Source: Labedella endophytica (GTDB taxonomy: Bacteria; Actinomycetota; Actinomycetes; Actinomycetales; Microbacteriaceae). Taken from it: a stretch of DNA of 64,000 nt. A model generated the notes under the pieces. The model was not told where the DNA came from and searched no databases. It was given only the letters and a program-made list of their open reading frames with translations. The stretch spans positions 248,001 through 312,000 of the forward strand of contig NZ_RZGZ01000001.1 of assembly GCF_003990045.1 (NCBI RefSeq). The letters are read 5' to 3'. This document shows positions 36,735-45,688 of the stretch, piece after piece (position 1 is the stretch's first letter; each line of letters opens with the position of its first letter). The translations under genes and the position numbers were made by a program.

Positions 36735-36755
36735 CTAGCTAGACGGTCTAGCGAG
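36735..36755. promoter_or_regulatory. Probable MarR operator
   Basis: A 21-bp palindrome with 9 of 10 pairs, core CTAGAC-G-GTCTAG (36739-36751). It lies 20 nt upstream of the 70-residue gene in its promoter region. Such spacing is typical of MarR autoregulation. Confidence 0.75.
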
Positions 36756-36927
36756 TTGCTTGTCTTCAGTAAACCTGACGATTCGTAGCGGTGCAACGGG
36801 GTCGCTCCGAGCCTGAAAGGGTTCGACCTGGACGATCGGGTCGGCTTCTCGCGCCTACCGGCCAGGACCACGAGTGCGGTCCGGCGGCTATCCTGGTGGG
36901 ACGGACGACGGGCCGTGAGGAGTGGTG

Positions 36928-37332
36928 ATGGCGAAGCGGAACACGTGGCAGCGGGAAGCGGTGCGCGAGGCGCTCGATGGCGCCAACGGTTTCATCAGCG
37001 CGCAGTCCCTGCACTCCCAGTTGAAGGGCGGCGGATCGCCGATCGGACTCGCGACCGTGTACCGGGCCCTCGCCGATCTCGCCGGTGACGGCGCGGCCGA
37101 CTCGCTCCAATCTCCTGAGGGCGAGAGCCTCTACCGGGCCTGCGAGACGTCGGGCCACCATCACCACCTCATCTGCCGCTCGTGCGGCCTCACCGTCGAG
37201 ATCGAGGCGAACGAGGTCGAGCGCTGGGCCGTCGCTCAAGCGTCGAAGCATGGCTTCACCGAGGCGCAGCACGTCGTCGACATCTTCGGCCTCTGCGCCG
37301 AATGCACGGCGAAGGCCGCTGCCCTGGCTTAG
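36928..37332 (+). CDS. zur: Fur-family zinc regulator (Zur)
   Basis: 134 residues from ATG with GAGGAG upstream. Winged-helix part: TWQREAVREAL, GLATVYRALADL. Metal sites: GHHHHLICRSCG (His77-80, Cys83, Cys86) and the C-terminal FGLCAECTAKA pair, forming the structural Cys4 zinc site. Proximity to znuACB and the Zur box make Zur the best call over Fur. A TATCCT hexamer (36889-36894) may be its -10. Confidence 0.87.
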   Translation: MAKRNTWQREAVREALDGANGFISAQSLHSQLKGGGSPIGLATVYRALADLAGDGAADSLQSPEGESLYRACETSGHHHHLICRSCGLTVEIEANEVERWAVAQASKHGFTEAQHVVDIFGLCAECTAKAAALA

Positions 37333-37379
37333 ATCCTTCCCCTCGCGCATTCCTCGCTACGTACCAGCGCTCTCTCCGG

Positions 37380-37490
37380 CGACGTGCGGACGTCTCTTCC
37401 CGACGTGCGGACTTCGGCCCCCGATCCGCTTGTATCAGGGGGCGGAAGTCCGCACATCGGCGGAACGAGCGACGAATGTCCGCACCTCGA
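37380..37490. repeat. Nested palindrome family 3 downstream of zur
   Basis: Two nested inverted repeats. The inner pairs GTGCGGACTTC (37405-37415) with 37445-37455 and GCCCCC (37417-37422) with 37438-37443. The outer pairs GTGCGGAC (37384-37391) with 37478-37485. All four half-sites match the element at 33026-33080. It lies between converging zur and FBP genes. Confidence 0.8.
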
Positions 37491-37521
37491 GCGCGCGCGT
37501 GGCAGGCTGCGCGGAGAGGCG

Positions 37522-38013
37522 TCAGGCGTCGCGGGCGATGTCTCCTGCGAACGATGCGACGCGCGAGCGCAGCACCTCGATGCGGTGTTCGCGGGCGGCC
37601 TCGCGGTCGAATCCGAGGTACGCGGACGGCGGAAGAACGCGCACGTTGCGCGAGCACTCGAAGTTCGCGCACACGAGGGTCGCGACCGTGTCGCCGTTGC
37701 GACCTGCTCGGCCCGAGCGGCGGGCGCTGAAGAGGACGACGTCGTTCGGCAGTGTCACGTCCTCGCACCAGGAGCACTGGGCGCGGGCGCCGGGACGGTC
37801 GCCGCTCTGGCGGAGGAGGATGCCGACGGGCTCGTCGCCGAGGTGCGTGACGACGTAGCCGACCGCAGGCGCCTTGGGGTCGCGCCAGCCGAGGTAGTCG
37901 AGCTTGTCCCAGTCGAGCTCGACGAGATCGAGCGGCGGGACGATCGCGTTGCGCTCACGGAGTGAGGCGTTGACGACGGACGAACGGATGTCTTTTTCGG
38001 TCAGGGGACGCAT
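37522..38013 (-). CDS. FBP-domain (EF-G-binding, FusB-like) zinc-finger protein
   Basis: 163 residues. The C-terminal treble-clef zinc finger shows AQCSWCEDV and VCANFECSRNV, the FBP_C pattern of FusB-type proteins that bind EF-G and release it from stalled ribosomes, which gives fusidic-acid tolerance in staphylococci. The N-terminal half has NAIVPPLDLVELDWDKLDYLGWRDPKA, the common actinobacterial form. A ~230-nt leader with a stable hairpin lies upstream. Confidence 0.83.
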   Translation of the reverse strand: MRPLTEKDIRSSVVNASLRERNAIVPPLDLVELDWDKLDYLGWRDPKAPAVGYVVTHLGDEPVGILLRQSGDRPGARAQCSWCEDVTLPNDVVLFSARRSGRAGRNGDTVATLVCANFECSRNVRVLPPSAYLGFDREAAREHRIEVLRSRVASFAGDIARDA

Positions 38014-38251
38014 GGGAATGCCTTTGCTGTCGATGTCGCCGCCCGGAAGGCGGCGCGAGTGAATCGGGTGGGCGGATCCGCGCGGCGGCCGGACGGCGCG
38101 CTCGACGAGCGGACCCGTGACGCGGCGCCTGGCGCACGCGACCACGAGACGAGGACAGCGTTACCTGCCGCCGGCGATCGAGACGCCGACGACCTCCGAT
38201 CGCCCGGAGGGCATCGAGGAGCACGAGGAGGGATTCACGGGACGAGTCTAA
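38014..38251 (-). promoter_or_regulatory. Long leader of the FBP gene
   Basis: On the minus strand a TAGACT hexamer lies at 38246-38251, giving a ~230-nt leader with no convincing ORF. A CGCCGCC/GGCGGCG hairpin (about 38037-38054) lies shortly before the ribosome site. Induction by ribosome stalling is conceivable, as for fusB. The remaining 38252-38367 gap shows only the PadR promoter. Confidence 0.35.
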
Positions 38252-38367
38252 CCCCGCCCTCGACGCCCGGGGGAGTCCTCGAGGGCTGCACTTTCATTCG
38301 ACGGTGGCAGGTCCAACGCGCGCCCTCGCTCGGGAGTAGCCCAGTCGGGGATACTCTGTCCGTTGTA

Positions 38368-38388
38368 ATACTCAGTCGGGTTGAGTAT
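38368..38388. promoter_or_regulatory. Probable PadR operator
   Basis: Inverted repeat ATACTCA (38368-38374) and TGAGTAT (38382-38388) with a 7-nt spacer, overlapping the expected promoter just before the PadR start. ATAC..GTAT-type arms are usual for PadR operators. Confidence 0.75.
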
Positions 38389-38398
38389 GGTCGCCTTC

Positions 38399-38752
38399 AT
38401 GAACGACGACAGGGAACTGAGCGAGGCCACCTTCTGGATCCTCTCCGCACTCGCCGGTGGGCGACGCCACGGGTACGCGATCCTGCAGGAGACGCTCGAG
38501 GCGTCCGAACGGCGCTCGACGCTCAAGGTCGCCACCCTCTACGCCGCGCTCGAACGGCTGGCCGCGACCGGGTGGGTCGCGGCCGACGGCGACGAGGTCG
38601 TCGACGGACGTACACGGCGTTACTTCCGGCTGACCGACCCCGGCCGTGAGCGGCTCGAGACCGAGGTGGAGCGGATCGAGCAGCGCGCCCGTTTCGCTCG
38701 GACGAGGCTCCGTCCGGGATTCGCATCGGTCGCGATCGGCGGCGCGTGGTGA
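38399..38752 (+). CDS. PadR family regulator
   Basis: 117 residues from ATG 38399 (ATG 38387 also in frame). ELSEATFWILSALAGGRRHGYAILQE and KVATLYAALERLAATGWV...RRYFRLTDPGRERL are the classic PadR helix-turn-helix and wing. Short PadR proteins of this type usually repress their own operon, which includes a membrane protein. Stop overlaps the next GTG start. Confidence 0.88.
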   Translation: MNDDRELSEATFWILSALAGGRRHGYAILQETLEASERRSTLKVATLYAALERLAATGWVAADGDEVVDGRTRRYFRLTDPGRERLETEVERIEQRARFARTRLRPGFASVAIGGAW

Positions 38753-40152
38753 GCGGCGGACTCGAGGGACGCTACCGTCGTTTGCTGCGCGCGTATCCGT
38801 CCGCCTGGCGTTCCGAGAACGAGGAGGTCGTGCTCGGCCTGCTCGACGTCGCCGAGGCGGAGGGGCGGGAGCGCCCCGCCCCGGGGGAGCGGTGGGTGCT
38901 GGCGACCGACGGTGTGGCCCACCGGCTCGATCGACGCGTGTCGATCGTGGCAGCGGTGACGGCGTTCGGGGCAGCGACGGCCGGTGCTGCCGCGTACCTG
39001 TTCGCGGCGGTGGAGCTCGCGTCCATCGGGCTCGGCTGGCTCGCCTCGGCTCTTCTGCTCCTGATCGTTCCGATCGGACTCGTCGTGTCGGTCTCGGCCC
39101 TCCTGCGCTCGACGCATCGCGTCGGCCCGCGCTCGGCTCTCGCGGCGATCTTGTTCGGGGCGCCCTCGTCCGGTGCGGCGTTCGTCGCCGCCGTCCTCTG
39201 GTCCGTCGGCTTCGAGGCAGCGGACGCCGGCCGGCCGACGAGCGAGGCGGAGAATCTCCTCCTGCTGGGCTGTGTCGTCGTCGCGTGGGTGCTCGGGGCC
39301 GCGACCATCTGGGTGCTGTCACGCCCGCTCGTCGGGCGAGGCGTTCTTGCGACCGTCGGAGGTCTCGCCGCGGCTGTCGTCTCGACGCCCATCATCGGGT
39401 TCGCCCTCTTCTCACCCCTGACCGGCATCGTGTTCGCCGCCGGGGCCGTCGTTCTCGCGCTGGTCGCGGGCCGGACCACGACGGCGCGGACCACGACAGG
39501 CCAGGCGGACGCCCCCAGGGTCCAGGCGCCCCCGGACGTGCCCCCGGCGAGCCTTCCCGGCTACGTGATGGGGACAGCGCCGCTGGCATCGGGTTTCCGC
39601 GGGACGCCGCTGCTCACCGCGGCACTCGCTGCGGGTCTCGTGGCCGTGGTCGTCGCCCTCACCGGCAGCCTGTGGCTCCCCGCACTCGACGGCACGGAGG
39701 CGATGAATCTGGGCCTCGGTCTCGGCAGCCTGGCCGCCGCGGTGACGGTCGGCGTCGCCGCTCTCGCACTCGTGCGCTCCGGGGCGCTTCCGTGGCCCGG
39801 AGCCGTCGCGGCTGTCCTGGGTCCGGTCGTCACGGGAGGCGGCCAGCTCGTGGCCGGGATGACCGGCATCGATCCCTGGACCTTCTGGATGATCGGTTCT
39901 GCACTCGTCGGTGTCGCGGTGGCGACCCTCGTGGCGCGCTTCGTCCGACGGCGGTACCCGGCAACCGGGCGGATCGCGGCCGTGGCGTCCGGTGTACTCG
40001 CCGGGCTCGGGTACGCGGTGATTCCTGGGATCGTGGTCACGGCCTATCTCCCGTTCATCGCCCCGATCGTCGCGGGAATCCTGGTGTTGTCCCGTCGGGG
40101 CCGGCGCAGGACGCCGCGTGAGCTCTCGCCGACGTTCACGCCGAGCTTCTAA
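38749..40152 (+). CDS. PadR-partner multipass membrane protein
   Basis: 467 residues, GTG start overlapping PadR by 4 bp. The N-terminal YRRLLRAYPSAWRSENEEVVLGLLDVAE is the helical permease-prefix-like segment often encoded after PadR genes. About ten hydrophobic helices follow, in two halves separated by an Ala/Pro/Thr linker (about 235-285). No catalytic motif. Probably part of a membrane-stress or transport module. Confidence 0.75.
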   Translation: MSGGLEGRYRRLLRAYPSAWRSENEEVVLGLLDVAEAEGRERPAPGERWVLATDGVAHRLDRRVSIVAAVTAFGAATAGAAAYLFAAVELASIGLGWLASALLLLIVPIGLVVSVSALLRSTHRVGPRSALAAILFGAPSSGAAFVAAVLWSVGFEAADAGRPTSEAENLLLLGCVVVAWVLGAATIWVLSRPLVGRGVLATVGGLAAAVVSTPIIGFALFSPLTGIVFAAGAVVLALVAGRTTTARTTTGQADAPRVQAPPDVPPASLPGYVMGTAPLASGFRGTPLLTAALAAGLVAVVVALTGSLWLPALDGTEAMNLGLGLGSLAAAVTVGVAALALVRSGALPWPGAVAAVLGPVVTGGGQLVAGMTGIDPWTFWMIGSALVGVAVATLVARFVRRRYPATGRIAAVASGVLAGLGYAVIPGIVVTAYLPFIAPIVAGILVLSRRGRRRTPRELSPTFTPSF

Positions 40153-40195
40153 CCCCGGTCGCGGCACCGTCGGTGGTCCCGCTTAGGCTGCGATC

Positions 40196-41008
40196 GTGCC
40201 GGAAGGGGACAGCGTCTACCGGCTCGCGAAGCGATTGCGCGAGCCGCTCGACGGGCGTGCCGTCGCGTCGGGGGAGCTGCGGTCCGGGGCGGCGGCGGGC
40301 ACGCGGCTCGACGGATGGACCGTTCTCGGACACGACACCCACGGCAAGCACCTGCTCACGCGGTTCGATTCCGGATTCACCCTGCGCACCCATCTGAAGA
40401 TGCAGGGTTCCTGGTCGGTCACGGCGGCCGGCAAACGCGTGCCACGTGCGATCGAGCCCGAGGTCCGCATCCGGATGCGGATGGACTCCGGGCGGACGGC
40501 GTGGGGTGTCGACGTGCCCGTCGTGGATCTCCTCCCCACCCGCGACGAGCATCTCGCGATCGGGCACCTGGGCCCGGATCCCCTGCGCGCGGACTGGGAC
40601 GCCGACGAGGCGACGCGGAGGCTCGAGTCGCGACCAGAGCGGCCTGTTGCGGCCGCGCTCCTCGACCAGCGCAACGTGGCCGGCTTCGGCAATCTCTGGG
40701 CGAACGAGCTGTGCTTCCTCCGCGGGATCGACCCGGTCACGCCGATCGGCGCGATCGACGTGCCTGCGCTGCTCGCCGTGGGAGCGCGGGCGCTCACGGT
40801 GTCGGCGACCGTCCCGAACATGTACCAGACCACGACCGGGTCGACGCGTCGCGGTGAGCGCCACTGGGTCTCGGGTCGCGCCGGCCGGCCGTGCCTGCGA
40901 TGCGGCACGACCATCCGCGTGCGTGCCGAGGTGCCGGGCGACCCGGAGCGGCGGCGCACCTGGTGGTGTCCGTCGTGCCAGCCGCTGCGCGGTGAGTCGG
41001 AAGGATGA
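40196..41008 (+). CDS. nei: Fpg/Nei-family DNA glycosylase
   Basis: 270 residues from GTG; TAGGCT (40184-40189) ends 7 nt upstream, so leaderless. PEGDSVYRLAKRL gives the catalytic N-terminal Pro and Glu; HGKHLLTRF has the beta-turn Lys; LDQRNVAGFGNLWANELCFL is the helix-two-turn-helix; the Cys4 zinc finger is CLRCG...CPSC. It excises oxidised pyrimidines and nicks the strand. The PEGDS start favours Nei (endonuclease VIII, Nei2 group) over Fpg. Confidence 0.88.
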   Translation: MPEGDSVYRLAKRLREPLDGRAVASGELRSGAAAGTRLDGWTVLGHDTHGKHLLTRFDSGFTLRTHLKMQGSWSVTAAGKRVPRAIEPEVRIRMRMDSGRTAWGVDVPVVDLLPTRDEHLAIGHLGPDPLRADWDADEATRRLESRPERPVAAALLDQRNVAGFGNLWANELCFLRGIDPVTPIGAIDVPALLAVGARALTVSATVPNMYQTTTGSTRRGERHWVSGRAGRPCLRCGTTIRVRAEVPGDPERRRTWWCPSCQPLRGESEG

Positions 41009-41020
41009 AGCGCAGTCGAC

Positions 41021-42352
41021 CTACAGCGCGGCGAGGGCCTCGTCGATGATCGCGACGCCGCGGCGTGCCTCCTCGTCCGTCACCACGGCCGGCGGCACCA
41101 CGTGGATGCGGTTCTCCGAGATGAACGGCAGGAGCCCGCGCGACAGGAGGTCCGTCTTGAAACGCCCCATCGTCGCGGCGTCGAGCGGGGTGCGCGCCTC
41201 GCGGTCCGAGACGAGTTCGACGGCCCAGAAGACACCCGTGCCACGCACCTCGCCGACGATGTCCTGGCGGGACAGGGCGGCGAGCGCCGGAGCGAGCACG
41301 TCCGCGCCGATGCGCTTCGCGTTCGTGACGACGCCCTCATCCTCCATAGCGGTGAGGGCGGCGACGATGCTCGCGGCGGCGAGCGGGTGCCCCGAGTAGG
41401 TGAGGCCGCCGGGGAAGACGCGCTCGTCGAAGTGGTGCGAGATCGGGTCGGAGATCACGACGCCGCCGACCGGCACGTAGCCCGAGTTGACACCCTTCGC
41501 GAAGGTGATGAGGTCGGGGCGCACGTCGAACGCGTCGAACGCGAACCACTCGCCCGTGCGGGCGAAGCCGGCCATGACCTCGTCGAGGATGAGGAGGATG
41601 CCGTAGCGGTCGGTGATCGCGCGCACGCCGGCCAGGTAGCCGGGCGGCGGCACGAGGATACCCGCGGTGCCGGGGATCGTCTCGAGGAGGATCGCAGCGA
41701 TCGTCTGGGCGCCCTCGGCCTGCACGACGCGCTCGAGGTGATGGAGCGCGCGCTCGGCCTCCTGCTCGGGCGACTCCGCCCAGAACTCGCTGCGGTACAG
41801 GTACGGCCCGAAGGCGTGCACGTGGCCCGTGGCGTACTCGTTCGGCATGCGCCGCCAGTCACCCGTCGCGACGATCGCGCCGCCCGTGTTGCCGTGGTAG
41901 GAGCGGTAGTGCGAGATCACCTTGTCGCGGCCCGTGAACAGGCGAGCCATGCGGATGGCGTTCTCGTTCGCGTCGGCACCGCCGTTCGTGAAGAAGACCT
42001 TCGAGAAGCCCTCGGGGGCCCGCTCGAGCACGAGGTGCGCGGCCTCGGCGCGGGTGTCGTTCGCGTGGGCTGGCGCGACGGTCGTGAGACGCGCGGCCTG
42101 CTCCTGGATCGCGGCGACGACCTTCGGGTGCTGGTGACCGATGTTGACGTTGACGAGCTGGCTCGAGAAGTCGAGGTACTCCCGGCCGTCGACGTCCCAC
42201 ACGGTGGAGCCGAGACCGCCGGCGAGGGGGAGGGGCGCGAGGGAGCCCTGGGCGGACCAGGAGTGGAAGACCGAGCTGCGGTCCGCTTCGGACACGGAGG
42301 CGTTCGTGGCGGTGGACGTCGCTGCGGGGGACGTCGGGGAGGTCGTGGTCAT
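41021..42352 (-). CDS. Class III omega-aminotransferase
   Basis: 443 residues. GHQHPKVVAAI, FTNGGADANENAIRMARLFTGR, SYHGNTGG, the PLP-binding LILDEVMAGFARTG and Lys in ITFAKGVNSGYVP, then FPGGLTYSGHPLA. These fit beta-alanine/taurine:pyruvate-type aminotransferases. With the PucR regulator and the semialdehyde dehydrogenase next door, it likely converts beta-alanine or a related omega-amino acid to a semialdehyde. Divergent from pucR-like gene. Confidence 0.87.
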   Translation of the reverse strand: MTTTSPTSPAATSTATNASVSEADRSSVFHSWSAQGSLAPLPLAGGLGSTVWDVDGREYLDFSSQLVNVNIGHQHPKVVAAIQEQAARLTTVAPAHANDTRAEAAHLVLERAPEGFSKVFFTNGGADANENAIRMARLFTGRDKVISHYRSYHGNTGGAIVATGDWRRMPNEYATGHVHAFGPYLYRSEFWAESPEQEAERALHHLERVVQAEGAQTIAAILLETIPGTAGILVPPPGYLAGVRAITDRYGILLILDEVMAGFARTGEWFAFDAFDVRPDLITFAKGVNSGYVPVGGVVISDPISHHFDERVFPGGLTYSGHPLAAASIVAALTAMEDEGVVTNAKRIGADVLAPALAALSRQDIVGEVRGTGVFWAVELVSDREARTPLDAATMGRFKTDLLSRGLLPFISENRIHVVPPAVVTDEEARRGVAIIDEALAAL

Positions 42353-42455
42353 GGCGAGCCGGTCCTTCGGAAGCGTCGGTCGGGGGATGTGTCCATGAAA
42401 CCGCGTTCCGTCGCGTTCGGCGGTGGCGGATCTGTCGATACGATCGGAGTCCGAT

Positions 42456-42465
42456 CGACAAATTG
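42456..42465 (+). promoter_or_regulatory. CGACAAATTG motif, likely regulator site
   Basis: The same 10-mer occurs upstream of the semialdehyde dehydrogenase at 45733-45742. Here it lies between the divergent aminotransferase and PucR genes, next to a GTCGAT/ATCGAC inverted repeat (42434-42459). Confidence 0.5.
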
Positions 42466-42510
42466 CAACCGAATGGACCGGTCGGGCTGGTCGCGATGAG
42501 GGAGGTGGAC

Positions 42511-44052
42511 GTGCCGACGACACTGCGTGCGCTGCTCGCCGCTCCCGCGTTCCACCTGACGCTGCTCGCGGGCGCGGACCCGGCCTCGCCCGTTCTCGAC
42601 GAGCCGCTCCTCTGGGCGCACAACTCGGATCTGCTCGACCCGACCCCGTGGCTCCAGCCCGGCGGGCTCCTGCTCACCGATGGCATGCATCTGTCCGCGG
42701 ATTCGGACCCGGTCGAGGTCGACGCGTACGTCGGCCGGCTCGTGGAGAGCGGGACGCGGGCCCTCGGCTTCGCCACGGGGATCATCCACGACGAGGTCCC
42801 GGCCGTGCTCCGCGAGGCGAGCGCGCGGCGCGGGTTACCCCTGCTCGAGGTCGCGGACCGCACGCCGTTCATGAGCATCATCCGGCACGTATCCGACGTG
42901 CTCGCGGCCGAACAGCGCGAGCGCCTCGAATCCTCCCTCGACGCCCAGCGGGCCATCGCGCGGGCGGCGCTCCGGCCCGACGGGCTCGGCGCGATCCTCA
43001 CCGAGCTCGAGCGGCGACTCGACTGCTGGGTCGCGCTCTTCGATTCGATCGGCAACCGCATCGACGTGCGCACCCGGATCGCGATGCCGGCGGAGGCCGA
43101 GGTCGTCGTCGAGGACGCCGTGCGGGCGGCGCTCGCCCGCGGCAACCGGTCGAGCGCGCGCGTGATCGTCGGCACCGACGCGGTCACCGTGCAGACCGTG
43201 GGGCAGCGCGGGCGGATCCGCGGGGCGCTCGCCGTGGGGACGGCCGCGCCCCTCGACGCGGCGGGCAGCGATCTCGTCGCGAGCGTCATCGCCCTCGCGA
43301 GCATCGCGCTCGAGCAGAGCCGCACGGTGGAGACGGCGCGACGTCAGCTCCGTTCGGGGCTCCTCGAACTGCTCCTCGCCGGAGTCATCGATGTCGCCGG
43401 CCGCACCGCGCAGCGACTCGGAGCGCGACTGCCCGAGGCGCCCGTGCGGGTCGCGGTGCTCGGGGCCGCGGTCGAAGGCCAGTCGCTGCTCGACGAACTC
43501 GAGCTGCTCGCGGGCGAGGACGCCGGTCGCGTCTTCGTCGCCGAGCGGGATGTCGAGGTGGTCGCGGTCGTGGGAGCGGAGGATGGTGGAGCGCTCGAAC
43601 GGGTCCTCGCCCGCCACGCGATGCCCGTGGGATTCTCGGCCCCCATCGCGTGGGACGAGCTCCCGCGCGGCCTCACCGAGGCGCGGCAGGCTGCGGCGCG
43701 GACCCGACCCGATCAGCCCGTCGTGCGCTTCGAACGCCTGGCCGACGAGGGCATGTTCGGTGTCCTCCGCGCGAGTGGCGCCGACTCCGTCGCGCGGCGG
43801 CTGCTCGCCCCGCTGCTCGCTCTGCCCGAGAACGAGCGCGACATGTACGTGCGCACGGCGACGGTGTGGCTCGCGCACAACGGTGCATGGGACCCGCCGT
43901 CGAAGGAGCTCGGCGTGCACCGCCAGACGCTCCGCAACCGCGTCACCGCGCTCGAGACGCTACTCGGTCTCGACCTCGGGACCTTCCCCGCCCGCACCGA
44001 GCTCTGGTCCGCCCTCCACCTCCTCTTCCCCACCCCCTCCTCCCCCCACTGA
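42511..44052 (+). CDS. PucR family regulator
   Basis: 513 residues. GTG 42511 is chosen because GGAGGTGGAC precedes it; earlier starts (42496 ATG) lack a ribosome site. The N-terminal PucR domain starts VPTTLRALLAAPAFHLTLLAG; a GGDEF-like degenerate central domain follows; the C-terminal helix-turn-helix is SKELGVHRQTLRNRVTALETLLG. PucR proteins control purine, GABA and beta-alanine catabolism. It is flanked by the two enzymes it likely controls. Confidence 0.88.
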   Translation: MPTTLRALLAAPAFHLTLLAGADPASPVLDEPLLWAHNSDLLDPTPWLQPGGLLLTDGMHLSADSDPVEVDAYVGRLVESGTRALGFATGIIHDEVPAVLREASARRGLPLLEVADRTPFMSIIRHVSDVLAAEQRERLESSLDAQRAIARAALRPDGLGAILTELERRLDCWVALFDSIGNRIDVRTRIAMPAEAEVVVEDAVRAALARGNRSSARVIVGTDAVTVQTVGQRGRIRGALAVGTAAPLDAAGSDLVASVIALASIALEQSRTVETARRQLRSGLLELLLAGVIDVAGRTAQRLGARLPEAPVRVAVLGAAVEGQSLLDELELLAGEDAGRVFVAERDVEVVAVVGAEDGGALERVLARHAMPVGFSAPIAWDELPRGLTEARQAAARTRPDQPVVRFERLADEGMFGVLRASGADSVARRLLAPLLALPENERDMYVRTATVWLAHNGAWDPPSKELGVHRQTLRNRVTALETLLGLDLGTFPARTELWSALHLLFPTPSSPH

Positions 44053-44053
44053 C

Positions 44054-44095
44054 AATCCCGCGGGTGCTCGAGAATTCGTGCACCCGCGGGATTTT
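44054..44095. terminator. Bidirectional terminator
   Basis: A 13-bp stem AATCCCGCGGGTG / CACCCGCGGGATT with a 14-nt loop and T5, between converging PucR and dehydrogenase genes. Confidence 0.9.
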
Positions 44096-44111
44096 TCAGG
44101 GGGAGAGAGGG

Positions 44112-45623
44112 TTAGTTCTGGGGGAAGCCCAGGTTGATGCCGCCGTGGGACGGGTCGAGCCAGCGCGAGGTGATCGCCTTCTGCTGCGTGAAGAACTTCA
44201 CACCCTCGGCACCGTGCGCCTTCGTGTCGCCGAAGAGCGAGTCCTTCCAGCCACCGAACGAGAACGTCGCGACGGGAACGGGGATCGGAACGTTGATGCC
44301 GATCATGCCCACCTGGACCTCGTTCTGGAATCGGCGGGCCGCCCCACCGTCGTTCGTGAAGATCGCCGTGCCGTTGCCGAACGCTCCACCGTTGATGAGG
44401 GCGACGCCCTCCTCGTACGTCTGCACGCGCACCACGGACAGCACCGGTCCGAAGATCTCCTCGGTGTAGGCGCGCGACGTCGTCGGCACGTTGTCGAGCA
44501 GCGTCGGTCCGAGCCAGAAGCCGTTCGGGTCGCCGTCCACCTCGATGCCGCGGCCGTCCACGACGACGCTCGCGCCGTCCTCCTCCGCGATACCGATGTA
44601 GGAGGCGACCTTGTCGCGGTGCACCTCGGTGACGAGCGGGCCCATGTCGCACGAACGACGGCCATCGCCGACCTTCAGGGTCGACATCTTCTCGCTGATC
44701 TTCGCGATGAGGTCGTCGGCCACGGGCTCGACCGCGACGACGACGGAGATCGCCATGCAGCGCTCGCCGGCGGAGCCGAAGCCCGCGTTGATCGCACTGT
44801 CGGCGACGAGGTCGAGGTCCGCGTCGGGCAGGACGAGCATGTGGTTCTTCGCGCCGCCGAGGGCCTGGACGCGCTTGCCGTGCGCCGTGCCCGTCTCGTA
44901 GACGTACTTCGCGATGGGGGTGGAGCCGACGAAGGAGATCGCGCGCACGTGCGGGTGGGTGAGGAGCCCGTCGACGGCCTCCTTGTCGCCGTTGAGCACC
45001 GTGAAGACGCCGTCGGGAAGACCGGCCTCCTTCCACAGCTTCGCCATCCAGAGAGCCGCGGACGGATCCTTCTCGCTCGGCTTCAGCACCACGGTGTTGC
45101 CGGCGGCGATCGCGATGGGGAAGAACCATGCCGGCACCATGGCCGGGAAGTTGAAGGGGCTGATGATGCCGACGACGCCGAGCGGCTGCTTCGTCGAGTA
45201 CACGTCGATGCCGGTGGAGACCTGCTCGGAGTACTCGCCCTTGAGGTGGTGGGCGAGGCCGGTGGCGAACTCCACGACCTCCTGGCCGCGCGAGATCTCG
45301 CCGAGGGCGTCGGAGACGACCTTGCCGTGCTCGCTCGTGATGATCTCGGCGAGCTCGCCCTTGCGCTCGTTGAGGAGCTCGCGGAAGGAGAAGAGGATGC
45401 TCTGCCGCTTCGCGAGCGACATGTCGCGCCAGGCCGGGAAGGCCGCGTGCGCCGAGGCGATCGCCTTCTCGATCTCGGACTGGTCGGCGAGGGCGACGTG
45501 CTTCGTCGCGACGCCGAGCGCCGGGTCGTAGACGGGGGCGGTGCGCCCGCTCGTCGAGGGGGATTCCGCTCCGTCGATCCAGTGGGGGACGACGGGGAGG
45601 TCTGTGGGGGTGTTGGTCGTCAT
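44112..45623 (-). CDS. mmsA: Methylmalonate-semialdehyde dehydrogenase
   Basis: 503 residues. PLGVVGIISPFNFPAMVPAWFFPIAIAAGN, FVGSTPIAKYVYETG, GGAKNHMLVLPDADLDLVAD and catalytic Cys in AGERCMAIS are specific to CoA-acylating MMSDH. It converts malonate or methylmalonate semialdehyde to acetyl- or propionyl-CoA with NAD+ and CoA. This completes beta-alanine or valine breakdown with the nearby aminotransferase. Confidence 0.93.
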   Translation of the reverse strand: MTTNTPTDLPVVPHWIDGAESPSTSGRTAPVYDPALGVATKHVALADQSEIEKAIASAHAAFPAWRDMSLAKRQSILFSFRELLNERKGELAEIITSEHGKVVSDALGEISRGQEVVEFATGLAHHLKGEYSEQVSTGIDVYSTKQPLGVVGIISPFNFPAMVPAWFFPIAIAAGNTVVLKPSEKDPSAALWMAKLWKEAGLPDGVFTVLNGDKEAVDGLLTHPHVRAISFVGSTPIAKYVYETGTAHGKRVQALGGAKNHMLVLPDADLDLVADSAINAGFGSAGERCMAISVVVAVEPVADDLIAKISEKMSTLKVGDGRRSCDMGPLVTEVHRDKVASYIGIAEEDGASVVVDGRGIEVDGDPNGFWLGPTLLDNVPTTSRAYTEEIFGPVLSVVRVQTYEEGVALINGGAFGNGTAIFTNDGGAARRFQNEVQVGMIGINVPIPVPVATFSFGGWKDSLFGDTKAHGAEGVKFFTQQKAITSRWLDPSHGGINLGFPQN

Positions 45624-45688
45624 GATCTCTCTCGCGTGGGAAGGCGTCGGACGCTGGCCGCATCGAGGTCCACGTTAGTTCGATCGGT

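Noticed and set aside
38013-38224. Protein-coding gene in the FBP leader
   Set aside because: The open frame is Arg-rich, lacks a ribosome site and overlaps the FBP gene in another frame.
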